This document shows positions 1-7,645 of a stretch of DNA of 18,126 bases, piece after piece. Origin of the DNA: Bacteroidales bacterium UBA5206 (GTDB taxonomy: Bacteria; Bacteroidota; Bacteroidia; Bacteroidales; Tenuifilaceae); NCBI GenBank assembly GCA_002412705.1, contig DHVO01000074.1, positions 1-18,126 on the forward strand. The letters are read 5' to 3'. The number at the start of each line of letters is the position of its first letter. Positions within the stretch are counted from its first letter, which is position 1. Under the pieces are notes generated by a model, which was given only the letters and a program-made list of their open reading frames with translations, searched no databases and was not told the DNA's origin. The translations under genes and the position numbers were made by a program.

Positions 1-435
1 ACAAACAAGCTTACGGTTACCAGTGGTAGGGAACGCCTTTTGGCTCTCCTTAACACCCATTTCCCACATACCCTTCATAAGGGTAACTTGGCTCTCACTA
101 AACAAAAGACCTTTGGATACTCCTGCAACAAAGCTCTTCTCGGCCATGCTGCGCTTTGAAGCTTCGTTTACACGAATGCCAGAACGAACTAAATCGCCCT
201 TGCTATCAAGTGTTGCATACTCATAGTAACCCTCTTTGTTTGTAAGAATAGTATAACCATCGGTGGTTTGAGCCCACTTAACGCGCTCATCACCCTGCAT
301 AATAATGGTTATAACCGAGCCATCGGGTTGTTTGTACTTAACTGGCTCTGGATAGGCCGATACAGCCATGGCATCCTTTATTGGCATCGCGGCCAAAATA
401 AGAAAAACCAAAAGTAGGCGGTAGAAATTTCTCAT
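1..435 (-). CDS. M6-family metalloprotease-like secreted protein, N-terminal part (cut by window edge)
   Basis: The first 145 residues of a minus-strand gene that continues beyond base 1. It opens with a signal peptide (basic MRNFYR, then a hydrophobic run to about residue 25). The following part has the pattern seen at the N-terminus of bacterial M6 (immune inhibitor A-like) metalloproteases: a YPEPVKYKQPDGS stretch (residues 28-40), a GDE motif (48-50), TTDGYTI (57-63) and GYYEYA (69-74). The last visible residues GNRKLVC (139-145) match the strand that normally leads into the catalytic domain, so the HExxH zinc site is outside the window and cannot be checked. The ATG at 435-433 is the only sensible start before the signal peptide. 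The protein is expected to be exported; a C-terminal sorting domain would also lie outside. The family call rests on the propeptide-like N-terminus only. Confidence 0.75.
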   Translation of the reverse strand, partial: MRNFYRLLLVFLILAAMPIKDAMAVSAYPEPVKYKQPDGSVITIIMQGDERVKWAQTTDGYTILTNKEGYYEYATLDSKGDLVRSGIRVNEASKRSMAEKSFVAGVSKGLLFSESQVTLMKGMWEMGVKESQKAFPTTGNRKLVC

Positions 436-649
436 AGTAAAGATTAGGTTTAGTTAAATTGGGTTAAAATTTCCGCGCAATTTACGGGGGTAACCAACCC
501 ATGTCAAGTTATGACACACCAATTTCTTAATTTATATTCATTCTAAACTCCATTCAAACCAGTAGCCTCTGTTGGGTATTATAACGTATAAACCTCTATT
601 CATCTTGCATTTATAAAAGCACACTCATCAAATTGAAGGGAAACCCCTA

Positions 650-686
650 TTTGTAATTATAAGATAATCCGTATATTATATGTTTG
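650..686 (+). promoter_or_regulatory. Possible promoter of the first S9 peptidase gene
   Basis: TATGTTTG at 679-686 fits the Bacteroidota -7 consensus TAnnTTTG exactly. The nearest TTTG upstream (650-653) is 25 bases away, longer than the usual 19-21, so the -33 element is poor. It would give a 5' leader of nearly 200 bases that contains the palindrome at 787-802. Confidence 0.3.
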
Positions 687-786
687 CCCTAAGCAAAAGG
701 GAATACATCAAGCAAGCAACAGATTTAAATCACTATATATCTGCTTCTTACACCAAGTAAAAAAATCACACAAAAAAACACCTCGC

Positions 787-802
787 TTAAACAGCTGTTT
801 AA
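787..802. repeat. 16-base perfect palindrome upstream of S9 gene
   Basis: TTAAACAGCTGTTTAA is a perfect inverted repeat 87 bases before the S9 start codon. It has no loop, so a dimeric regulator binding site is a more natural reading than an RNA hairpin. No matching copy was noticed elsewhere in the window. Confidence 0.5.
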
Positions 803-888
803 TCTAAATTCAGCCATTAAACCTGCCCCAAGTCATAGCATCTAAAAAGTTATTTATTACACCCTACTCTGAATAAATCTCTCCTAGC

Positions 889-3390
889 ATGAAAAAAAAT
901 CTGGCTATCGCACTGGCCTCTTGGCTACTCATAGCAGGTACAGTGGCAGCGCAAAATGTTCCCATTACGCAGGCAAACTATCACCTGCCCTCACAGTTCT
1001 CACCCAATAAGCTTCGCACAATGGTGTTTAGCACCAGTGTTGATGCGCACTGGCTAAAATCGGGCGATAGGTTCTGGTACGAATACGAAACCAGCCAAGG
1101 TAAAATCTACTACATTGTTGATGCGGCAAAAAAATCGAAACGAGTGCTCTTTGACAATGTGAAAATGGCTGCTGAGATATCTAAGCTAACTGGCGATCCT
1201 TTTGATGCGCAACATCTACCCATAAAAAACATTAAGTTCCTTGATGGTGAGAACACCATCCGCTTTGAGGTGAAAAGCACCCTTGTTGATGAGGATAAGA
1301 AGGATGACGAGGAAAGCGACATGACCGAAAAAGGGAAGAAAGGAAAGAAAAACGGGAAGCCCGACAAAAAAACTTGGTTTTTTGAGTACAATATGGCAAC
1401 AGGTAAGGTTGTTAAGCTTGACGAATACAAAAAACCTAAGGAGCGCCCTGAGTGGGCAAACATTTCTCCCGATGGCGAAAAAGTTGTTTTTTCTAAAAAC
1501 GACAACCTATTCTGGATGAACAAGGCCGATTACGAAAAGGCGCTAAAAAACGACAAGGACACCACTATTGTTGAGCACCAGCTAACCTTTGATGGAGAGC
1601 TAGACTACAGCTATGGCGTTGGTCGTGAAGGCGACAACGTAGAGCAGGAGAAAACCAAAAACGACCGCAAAAGGGCTTGGATTCTTTGGTCGCCCGACTC
1701 TAAGATGTTCACCCTAACCCGCAGCGACGAGCGTAAGGTTAAGGAGCTATGGGTAATCAAAACCCTTTCTACACCTCGCCCAACAATTGAAAGCTACAAG
1801 TATCATATGCCAGGTGAGAAGGAAGCTCCCATATACGAGCAACTTGTAGTACACATAGACAAGGATACCATAATTAAGGTTGATGCGGCCGCATTCCCCG
1901 ACCAAACCATTTATGCGCTTTCAGCTCCTTGGAAACAATCGGATAGAGATGAGGATTATGTTGCCCGCCGCTGGTTATCGGAAACATCAAACAAGTTCTA
2001 CATCTCACGCACATCGCGCGATCTAAAGCGCATAGACATTTGCGAGGTAGATCCATACACAGGCAAAGTAACCACCCTTATTGAAGAGCGCTTAAACACC
2101 TACGTTGAAACCCGCCCACTAGGACTAGTTAACAACGGCAAGGAACTTATTCACTGGTCGGAGCGCGATGGCTGGGCTCACTTTTACCTATACGATGGCA
2201 ACGGCAAGCTAAAGAACCAAATTACCTCTGGCCCATTCCACTGCGAGAGCATTGAGGGTATTGATGAGGCTAACCGCGTGCTATACTTCACCGCCAACGG
2301 TCTTGAGCCAAACGAGGATCCATACTACGAGCACCTTTACCGCATCAACTTTGACGGAACAGGTTTAAAGCTGCTTAACCGTGGCGATTTTAACCACAGC
2401 GTATCACTTGCCGATAGCAAGCGCTTCTTTGTGAACAACTACTCAAGGGTAAACACAGTCCCAAAATCGGACTTAATGGATGCTCAGGGTAACGTAGTGC
2501 TTAAACTTGAGGAGGCCGATTTTAGCCAGCTATTCCAAGCAGGTTACAAGTTCCCAGAGCCATTCAAGGTTAAGGCTGCCGATGGCATTACCGATATTTA
2601 CGGAGTAATGTACAAGCCATTTAACTTCGACTCAACAAGGCTTTACCCCATTATTGAGTACGTTTACCCAGGCCCACAAACCGAGGCTGTAAACAAAGCG
2701 TTCTCGGCACGTATGGATAGGGTTGACCGCCTTGCCCAGTTTGGCTTTGTGGTTATTACGCTAGGTAACCGCGGGGGACATCCAAGCCGCTCCAAATGGT
2801 ACCACAACTATGGCTACGGGAACCTACGCAACTACGGTCTTGCCGATAAAAAAGCGGCTGTTGAGCAATTGGCTTTCCGCCACAACTACATCGACATAAA
2901 CAAAGTGGGTATTACTGGTCACTCGGGTGGCGGATTTATGTCAACCGCAGCAATGCTGATTTACCCCGATTTCTTTAAGGTTGCCGTATCCAACGCGGGT
3001 AACCACGAGAACAACATTTACAACCGCTGGTGGAGCGAGAAGCACCATGGCGTAAAGGAGGTTGTTGATACCGCAGGTAAAGCGTCGTTTGAGTACAGCA
3101 TTGCCACCAACTCCGAACTGGCTAAAAACCTAAAGGGACACCTGCTGCTAACTACTGGCGAGATTGACGATAACGTGCATCCAGGAAACACTATCCGCAT
3201 GGCAAATGCGCTAATACGCGCCAACAAGCGTTTCGACTTCTTTATGTTCCCTGGCCAGCGCCACGGCTATGGCGACATGACCGAGTACTACTTCTGGCTA
3301 ATGAGCGACTACTTTTGCAAGCACCTAATTGGCGACTACTCCAATAGCGTTGACATTATGGAAATGAACCGCGATATTGAACGCAGATAA
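889..3390 (+). CDS. S9 family peptidase (DPP IV / prolyl oligopeptidase type), exported
   Basis: An 833-residue serine peptidase with a signal peptide (hydrophobic core 5-19, likely cut near VAA-QN, residue 21). The N-terminal two thirds is a beta-propeller of the DPP IV N-terminal type, with repeated 'SPD' and 'W.YN/EY' turns (ISPDGEK, WSPDSK, SERDGWAHFYLY). The C-terminal alpha/beta hydrolase domain holds the triad: Ser679 in GHSGGG, Asp760 in GEIDDNVH, His792 in GQRHGYG. Family members remove di- or tripeptides, often after proline. I could not find the double-Glu exopeptidase motif of classical DPP IV, so the exact specificity is open. A lysine/acid-rich low-complexity segment (residues about 133-161) interrupts the propeller. 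The gene stands alone, starting after a long intergenic region and ending at a terminator. The ATG at 889 directly precedes the signal peptide. Confidence 0.92.
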   Translation: MKKNLAIALASWLLIAGTVAAQNVPITQANYHLPSQFSPNKLRTMVFSTSVDAHWLKSGDRFWYEYETSQGKIYYIVDAAKKSKRVLFDNVKMAAEISKLTGDPFDAQHLPIKNIKFLDGENTIRFEVKSTLVDEDKKDDEESDMTEKGKKGKKNGKPDKKTWFFEYNMATGKVVKLDEYKKPKERPEWANISPDGEKVVFSKNDNLFWMNKADYEKALKNDKDTTIVEHQLTFDGELDYSYGVGREGDNVEQEKTKNDRKRAWILWSPDSKMFTLTRSDERKVKELWVIKTLSTPRPTIESYKYHMPGEKEAPIYEQLVVHIDKDTIIKVDAAAFPDQTIYALSAPWKQSDRDEDYVARRWLSETSNKFYISRTSRDLKRIDICEVDPYTGKVTTLIEERLNTYVETRPLGLVNNGKELIHWSERDGWAHFYLYDGNGKLKNQITSGPFHCESIEGIDEANRVLYFTANGLEPNEDPYYEHLYRINFDGTGLKLLNRGDFNHSVSLADSKRFFVNNYSRVNTVPKSDLMDAQGNVVLKLEEADFSQLFQAGYKFPEPFKVKAADGITDIYGVMYKPFNFDSTRLYPIIEYVYPGPQTEAVNKAFSARMDRVDRLAQFGFVVITLGNRGGHPSRSKWYHNYGYGNLRNYGLADKKAAVEQLAFRHNYIDINKVGITGHSGGGFMSTAAMLIYPDFFKVAVSNAGNHENNIYNRWWSEKHHGVKEVVDTAGKASFEYSIATNSELAKNLKGHLLLTTGEIDDNVHPGNTIRMANALIRANKRFDFFMFPGQRHGYGDMTEYYFWLMSDYFCKHLIGDYSNSVDIMEMNRDIERR

Positions 3391-3407
3391 GCTGCTAAAC
3401 GCTAAAA

Positions 3408-3440
3408 AGAAAACGGGCTGCTTTGGTAGCCCGTTTTTTT
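3408..3440 (+). terminator. Rho-independent terminator after S9 gene, probably bidirectional
   Basis: Arms AAAACGGGCT (3410-3419) and AGCCCGTTTT (3428-3437) form a 10-bp stem around an 8-base loop, with a T run to 3440. Read on the minus strand the same hairpin is followed by TTTTCTTTTT, so it can also end the convergent YkgJ-type gene whose stop lies at 3445. Confidence 0.9.
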
Positions 3441-3444
3441 ATTC

Positions 3445-4305
3445 CTAAACCCCATTCCCCCTAGCCACCTCAGCCCAATGGCTTGCTAGTGTAGCGGGGT
3501 TTGCGCCTACCGAGCGGGAAAGGTGCAGAGCTAGTGCCATGGTATGCACACAAGCTGACTGAACATCGGAGATGCTTTGCAGCTCACCAAATTGCTGCTG
3601 CGCCCTTTGTTGCAGCAGAGTATTGTGGGATTGCACAAACTCCATGGGATTGTTTAGACTAGCCTCAATGGAAGGCAGTTGTAAAAGGGTTAGCCACTCC
3701 TCGCCAATGCGCTCTGCCAATAATTGAGGATCTTCGCCTCCCATCTCCAGCCACAAGGCAAGGGTTTGGGAACCAGCCATTGCAGCTAGATCGGTTTCGA
3801 GTAACAGCACAAAGGCCATATCGGCAAGGTTCTGCGCCACCTCAAGATAGCCATCCTGCGCCTGTTCAAAGCTAAGGGTTTGCTGCCCTTGTAAATAGTC
3901 GGAAACGGTTATATGGGGCAACGAGGTAACCTCTGGACATCCGCTTAAACAGGGAAACTGGCGCCCCTCGTACATGTAATGCACCTGAGCGCTCTGTATT
4001 TGGCGGCCAATGGGGTAAAGCCTACATGCCAGTGGGCGCGCCACATGCAAGCTACAACCAAAGTTGTGAACGTACATACCACAAGCCTTTTTCCCCATCC
4101 AACCAGTATCGCCATTAAACATTAAGCGGGTGCCACCAAGGTCGCAGAAGCTATCGCGAAACTGGCGCGGGGAAATCCCCTTCTCGGCCGCAAGGCAAGC
4201 CAGCTCCCAAGGATTTAGCAGCACTTGATTGCCAAAGCAACAGGTGCCCCGGCGAGAGCATGTAAGGGGTAGTGTATCGGAGAGTTGAACTCTGGTGGTT
4301 TGCAT
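3445..4305 (-). CDS. YkgJ-type Cys-cluster (CxxxxxCC) protein
   Basis: A 286-residue cytoplasmic protein with the cysteine arrangement of the YkgJ / UPF0153 family, which is thought to bind a zinc ion or an Fe-S cluster: Cys16, Cys22, Cys23 near the N-terminus, then Cys75, Cys84 and Cys94 followed by the RLYP motif typical of the family, and a later pair in CLSGC. The C-terminal half (from about residue 140) is helical and unrecognised. The open frame extends upstream to 4443, but that stretch would overlap the C69 peptidase gene and cross its terminator; the ATG at 4305 immediately before the first Cys motif (MQTTRVQLSD) is the better start. The biochemical role of this family is not established; some members are annotated as possible Fe-S oxidoreductases. 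It is isolated, between two terminators. Confidence 0.8.
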   Translation of the reverse strand: MQTTRVQLSDTLPLTCSRRGTCCFGNQVLLNPWELACLAAEKGISPRQFRDSFCDLGGTRLMFNGDTGWMGKKACGMYVHNFGCSLHVARPLACRLYPIGRQIQSAQVHYMYEGRQFPCLSGCPEVTSLPHITVSDYLQGQQTLSFEQAQDGYLEVAQNLADMAFVLLLETDLAAMAGSQTLALWLEMGGEDPQLLAERIGEEWLTLLQLPSIEASLNNPMEFVQSHNTLLQQRAQQQFGELQSISDVQSACVHTMALALHLSRSVGANPATLASHWAEVARGNGV

Positions 4306-4324
4306 GGCGTAAACGATATGGGTA

Positions 4325-4365
4325 TAAATAAAAAAGCTGACAGAACGTATAGAACTGTCAGCTTT
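4325..4365 (-). terminator. Rho-independent terminator of the C69 peptidase gene
   Basis: Arms AAAGCTGACAG (4333-4343) and CTGTCAGCTTT (4355-4365) form an 11-bp perfect stem with an 11-base loop. Read on the minus strand it ends in TTTTTTATTT, the expected U-rich tail, 16 bases after the C69 stop codon. Confidence 0.9.
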
Positions 4366-4371
4366 ACGGCA

Positions 4372-4379
4372 CAAAGGTA
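4372..4379 (-). promoter_or_regulatory. Possible -7 element for the YkgJ-type gene
   Basis: On the minus strand TACCTTTG matches TAnnTTTG exactly, 67 bases upstream of the YkgJ start. No -33 TTTG is visible at 19-21 bases. A start here would fall at the edge of the terminator hairpin, so the transcript would begin with that hairpin; the match may be chance. Confidence 0.3.
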
Positions 4380-4381
4380 TC

Positions 4382-6019
4382 CTAAAAATTGATACCCTGT
4401 TTATTGTTGGTGTACTTAACCAGAATCTCGTTGCGGAGGTCAAGGTAAACCTTCATTGCCTCGTCCATCTTCTGCCAGCTCCAATCGGTAAGCACCTTAC
4501 GCCCCTTATCTGGATTCTTTGAGTACAGCTCAAGCGCCTTTTGGTCTATTGCGGGTAGCTGCTCAAAGTAGCTTGCCTCTAGCGGATCGCGTTTGGCACG
4601 TACATCCTTCATGGCATCCTGCCACCTAAGGTACAGTAGGTTATCTACAAAATCTATTGCCCAGCGAAGCGATTTGTCTGAGTACTCATTAGGATTATAG
4701 GTGCTAAAAACTGGGTTGATATAGGTAACACCAGCGTAAATTGGCTGGTAAATTCCTGGGTACTGATTATCCTGATAAACCCAGTAAACCCCACCAATAG
4801 CTGCAGGCAACCAGCTTCGGAGCTGTGCCACCATACCATAACCACCACGAGCTACGTTACGACGCCAATCCAAATCAAGCAGCTTCCGCATTTCACGGGT
4901 TGGGAATGGAGTAGCCAAAGGCGATTTGTACATTTTACCATCGGCATCGGGAATATACCAGTCGGGATCCTCGCTCATATCGTAAATAGTACCCTCGAAC
5001 ACAGAGCGTTGGTAGGCAATAACATCCTGAACCGAAAGGTTCATCTCTGGCTTAACCGAGAATGGGTATATTGATATTGGCTCAACAAACTGAACGTATG
5101 GGTTCTGAGTATCGAAAGGAGTTTTAAGGGATCTATCGGGCCAAGGATAAAACCCAGGTGCAACCTGCTTGTAGAAAAGCCAAAAACGACCAGTTGCCCA
5201 CTCGCGGGGTATTGGCGCGTAAATATCTTGCCAAACAAATGGTTTGCTACCATTGGGGTTGTACCAACCTTTTTCTATGGCAAAGCTCTTGTAGTTTGGT
5301 GAGAAGAGGAAGTTTGCAGGATCGTTCTCGTCAATCTCCTTAACAACGCTCCAGTTGGGGATAATGGCCACATGATCGTCGGGAACACGCTGCGCCACCC
5401 ATATTGCGCCAGGTTTGCCGCTATCCTTTTTCCATCCAGCACCAACAGCTACCACCTCAAAAATCCAAGCCTCATTGGCATCGGCAATGGCTAGCGATTC
5501 CGATTCGCCAACACACGATGGAAGAAACCCGTAGGTCTCCATTAGCCCACCTATAAACACAACCGCTTCGCGAGCCGTTTTAAAGCGCTGTAGCGCAAAC
5601 ATCTGGGCTTGCTCTATGGTCATAATCTGATCGCCCTGACCACGCTCAAACTTAAGCTCATCGCGCATGCTGGTTGTACTCTCGGCCAACGCCAATTGAT
5701 GCTCGTTCATATGCGGATAAGCCGACATAAAAAACTGGTAGGTCTCCTCAACCTGAGGAATATAGCCAATAACCTCGCCCAAATCGTTAAGCTGACGGTT
5801 CACATCCTGAATACCGAAGTAAACAGGAGCCATTTCGCCGGCCTTATACTTCATGCGTGGGTAAACGCGGATGCGGCTATCGTCGCCATTATCGGTTTGC
5901 GATACTATAACCGAACCATCCTTACTAACCTTTTTGCCAACCACTATAACGGTGCAGGCAAAGCTGTTAGTAACCAGCATTGCTGCTGTAAGTAAGGCTG
6001 ATAAGAAATACTTATTCAT
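4382..6019 (-). CDS. C69 family dipeptidase, exported
   Basis: A 545-residue peptidase of the C69 (PepD-like, Ntn-hydrolase) family, which cleaves dipeptides with broad specificity. The signal peptide (residues 1-21, ending SFA) is followed at once by Cys22 in ACTVIVVGKK. In this family the nucleophile is an N-terminal cysteine exposed by processing, so signal peptidase cleavage at A21 would itself create the active enzyme; the same Cys makes lipid modification conceivable but the preceding NSFA is a weak lipobox. Other family-like stretches are QTDNGDDSRIRVYPR (residues about 41-55), GESESLAIAD and ANEAWIFEVV, which pack around the Ntn fold. It lies 80 bases downstream of the S37 peptidase on the same strand and ends at a strong terminator, so it is probably the last gene of the peptidase run. 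Confidence 0.92.
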   Translation of the reverse strand: MNKYFLSALLTAAMLVTNSFACTVIVVGKKVSKDGSVIVSQTDNGDDSRIRVYPRMKYKAGEMAPVYFGIQDVNRQLNDLGEVIGYIPQVEETYQFFMSAYPHMNEHQLALAESTTSMRDELKFERGQGDQIMTIEQAQMFALQRFKTAREAVVFIGGLMETYGFLPSCVGESESLAIADANEAWIFEVVAVGAGWKKDSGKPGAIWVAQRVPDDHVAIIPNWSVVKEIDENDPANFLFSPNYKSFAIEKGWYNPNGSKPFVWQDIYAPIPREWATGRFWLFYKQVAPGFYPWPDRSLKTPFDTQNPYVQFVEPISIYPFSVKPEMNLSVQDVIAYQRSVFEGTIYDMSEDPDWYIPDADGKMYKSPLATPFPTREMRKLLDLDWRRNVARGGYGMVAQLRSWLPAAIGGVYWVYQDNQYPGIYQPIYAGVTYINPVFSTYNPNEYSDKSLRWAIDFVDNLLYLRWQDAMKDVRAKRDPLEASYFEQLPAIDQKALELYSKNPDKGRKVLTDWSWQKMDEAMKVYLDLRNEILVKYTNNKQGINF

Positions 6020-6099
6020 GTGTTCATTTTTTAGTGATGCGGTTGGCTGGCACGTACATTACCTAACCAACTTAATTTTGATAAACTTAACCAAATGGA

Positions 6100-7458
6100 T
6101 TACAACACCTCAAACATATAGCTTGCAGCATCTTTTGGTTTCCCTCCCCCGCTACAGGGAAGTTCTATTTGTAAATCGAGCCATCGCTCTAAGGTATGCA
6201 CAATGCTATCGCGCATGGGCGCAGGAAAACTTTTAATACGAGTAGTGTGATCGCCCCCAGGATTAACCATTTTAACCGCATTGGTACCATTCCCCGTTAC
6301 CACAGAAGTGGCGCTCCAAGGATCGTTTTGCCCATAAATGTAAAGCATATTATTACCCCGATCCTTAAGCCAGCGATCGATATTTAGCATGGTCTCTGGA
6401 TGAAAAACAGCCCGATGCCCTTTAGGCATGGTAAAATCGAACTTTAAATTATCGGGATAGTCAATGTAATTGGCCCAAGGCTTAACCCTGTAGCCATACA
6501 TTCCTATCTCGGTCATTGCCTGATAGAAGAAGGGACGAATATCCTCTACACCCTGATCGGCAAAGAAATCGAATGGTGCAACACTAACCCAATGCTTAAA
6601 AACAACTTCATTTGATGCTTTTGCCGTTGGGATGCTTTCGTGTGAAACACCACCCCATTGCCAAAACGCAAACTGGTACTCAAGAACATTCAGGTCGTAA
6701 GCTTTTTCAATTCCCATTACAAAGGTATAGCCTCTATTGGCTACAAACGTATCTAGCATTGGCATTAGGGCCTCTTTACGTTTAAACAATTCTGTTTGAA
6801 ATGCGGCAATGCGCTGGCGACACTCAGGTGTTCCCACGCTATCGAGGAACGCGTATATGCGCTCATCCTCGTTAGAGAAGTTTAAGGGTGCAACGTATGG
6901 CACGCTTACATCAACATCATCGGGATAAAAGTACCTATGGAAAATGGTGGTTTGCCCACCCTTGCTTATACCTGTTGATATCCACTTGCCCTTGTAGAAT
7001 GGTTTAAACGCCTGAATTATGGCATGCTGATCGGCTGCGGCTTGCTTAACAGTTAGCTGTGCCCAAGGAATGCTATCCTTTGGGCGGCTCTGCTCAAAAA
7101 ATCTATGCTCAACCACAATTTGATTGGCATTTAGCAGCTTAGTAAGCTCATTAGCACTGGGTGAGTATGCCTTATACCCCTCAAGTACCACTACGGTTGG
7201 CCTATCGAAACCCTTGTGCGAGTAAAACACGCGCTGGGGGAAAAAGGCCTCGTTGGGATTGCTGTGATTAACGGGCTGTGCAAACCATAGCTCGTAGGTT
7301 GCAGTAAAAAAAGTATCGCCCTCAATTTTCCGCATGCTATCAACCAGCGATATGCTACCTACCACATCTGCTGCACTCTGAGGCTGTACCCTACAACTGC
7401 ACAAAGCCAATAACGCAGCAGCAATAATTACAAGATGTTTAAACCGCATCATTACCAT
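6100..7458 (-). CDS. S37 family (PS-10) prolyl aminopeptidase, putative lipoprotein
   Basis: A 452-residue serine peptidase of family S37 (PS-10 type; characterised members are tripeptidyl or prolyl aminopeptidases). Family stretches are VVEHRFFEQSRP (about 115-126), KWISTGISKGGQT (158-170) with the nucleophile Ser165, PYVAPLNFS (187-195), GQNDPWSA (376-383) with Asp379, and GGDHTTRI (401-408) with His404, giving a complete triad. The N-terminus has a hydrophobic segment ending LLALCSC, which fits a lipobox with Cys22 as the lipid-bearing residue, so the enzyme is probably anchored in a membrane. Three in-frame ATGs lie within the first four codons (7458, 7452, 7449); AAAGGA just upstream best suits the second or third. 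It lies between pepP (187-base gap) and the C69 gene (80-base gap). Confidence 0.9.
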   Translation of the reverse strand: MVMMRFKHLVIIAAALLALCSCRVQPQSAADVVGSISLVDSMRKIEGDTFFTATYELWFAQPVNHSNPNEAFFPQRVFYSHKGFDRPTVVVLEGYKAYSPSANELTKLLNANQIVVEHRFFEQSRPKDSIPWAQLTVKQAAADQHAIIQAFKPFYKGKWISTGISKGGQTTIFHRYFYPDDVDVSVPYVAPLNFSNEDERIYAFLDSVGTPECRQRIAAFQTELFKRKEALMPMLDTFVANRGYTFVMGIEKAYDLNVLEYQFAFWQWGGVSHESIPTAKASNEVVFKHWVSVAPFDFFADQGVEDIRPFFYQAMTEIGMYGYRVKPWANYIDYPDNLKFDFTMPKGHRAVFHPETMLNIDRWLKDRGNNMLYIYGQNDPWSATSVVTGNGTNAVKMVNPGGDHTTRIKSFPAPMRDSIVHTLERWLDLQIELPCSGGGKPKDAASYMFEVL

Positions 7459-7562
7459 CCTTTAAATGAAAACTACATAGTAACCAATGTACCAAGTTAA
7501 TACAATCGATTCTTTTAGGGTATATGGTACCCCATTATTTTTATGAGAAACAGGCACATTGC

Positions 7563-7618
7563 GGGACAAAGTGCATCAACAGAACAAGTGCCATTGCCAG
7601 CCGTTGCTACTTTGTCCC
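7563..7618. repeat. Long-range inverted repeat between pepP and the S37 gene
   Basis: GGGACAAAGT (7563-7572) and ACTTTGTCCC (7609-7618) are perfectly complementary, with 36 bases between, and the arms can be extended imperfectly inwards (CAAC against GTTG). It lies 27 bases beyond the pepP stop on the minus strand. No T run follows on either strand, so it is not a standard terminator; an mRNA hairpin that separates or protects the two messages is possible. Confidence 0.55.
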
Positions 7619-7645
7619 AACTTGCCCAACCCATGCACCAATTTG

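Larger units (their letters stand above)
436..888. other. Intergenic region between divergent peptidase genes
   Basis: 453 bases without a convincing ORF, AT-rich, separating the divergent M6-like and S9 genes, so it must hold promoters for both. Two things stand out and are listed separately: a TATGTTTG match to the Bacteroidota -7 element (679-686, plus strand) and a 16-base perfect palindrome (787-802). I see no clear minus-strand promoter. Confidence 0.7.

Noticed and set aside
23..226. Plus-strand 67-codon ORF at the left edge
   Set aside because: It lies opposite the M6-like coding sequence, which has a signal peptide and family motifs.
4306..4443. Extended N-terminus of the YkgJ-type protein
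   Set aside because: It would run through the C69 terminator and overlap the C69 coding end; the Cys-cluster family starts near residue 1 of the shorter form.
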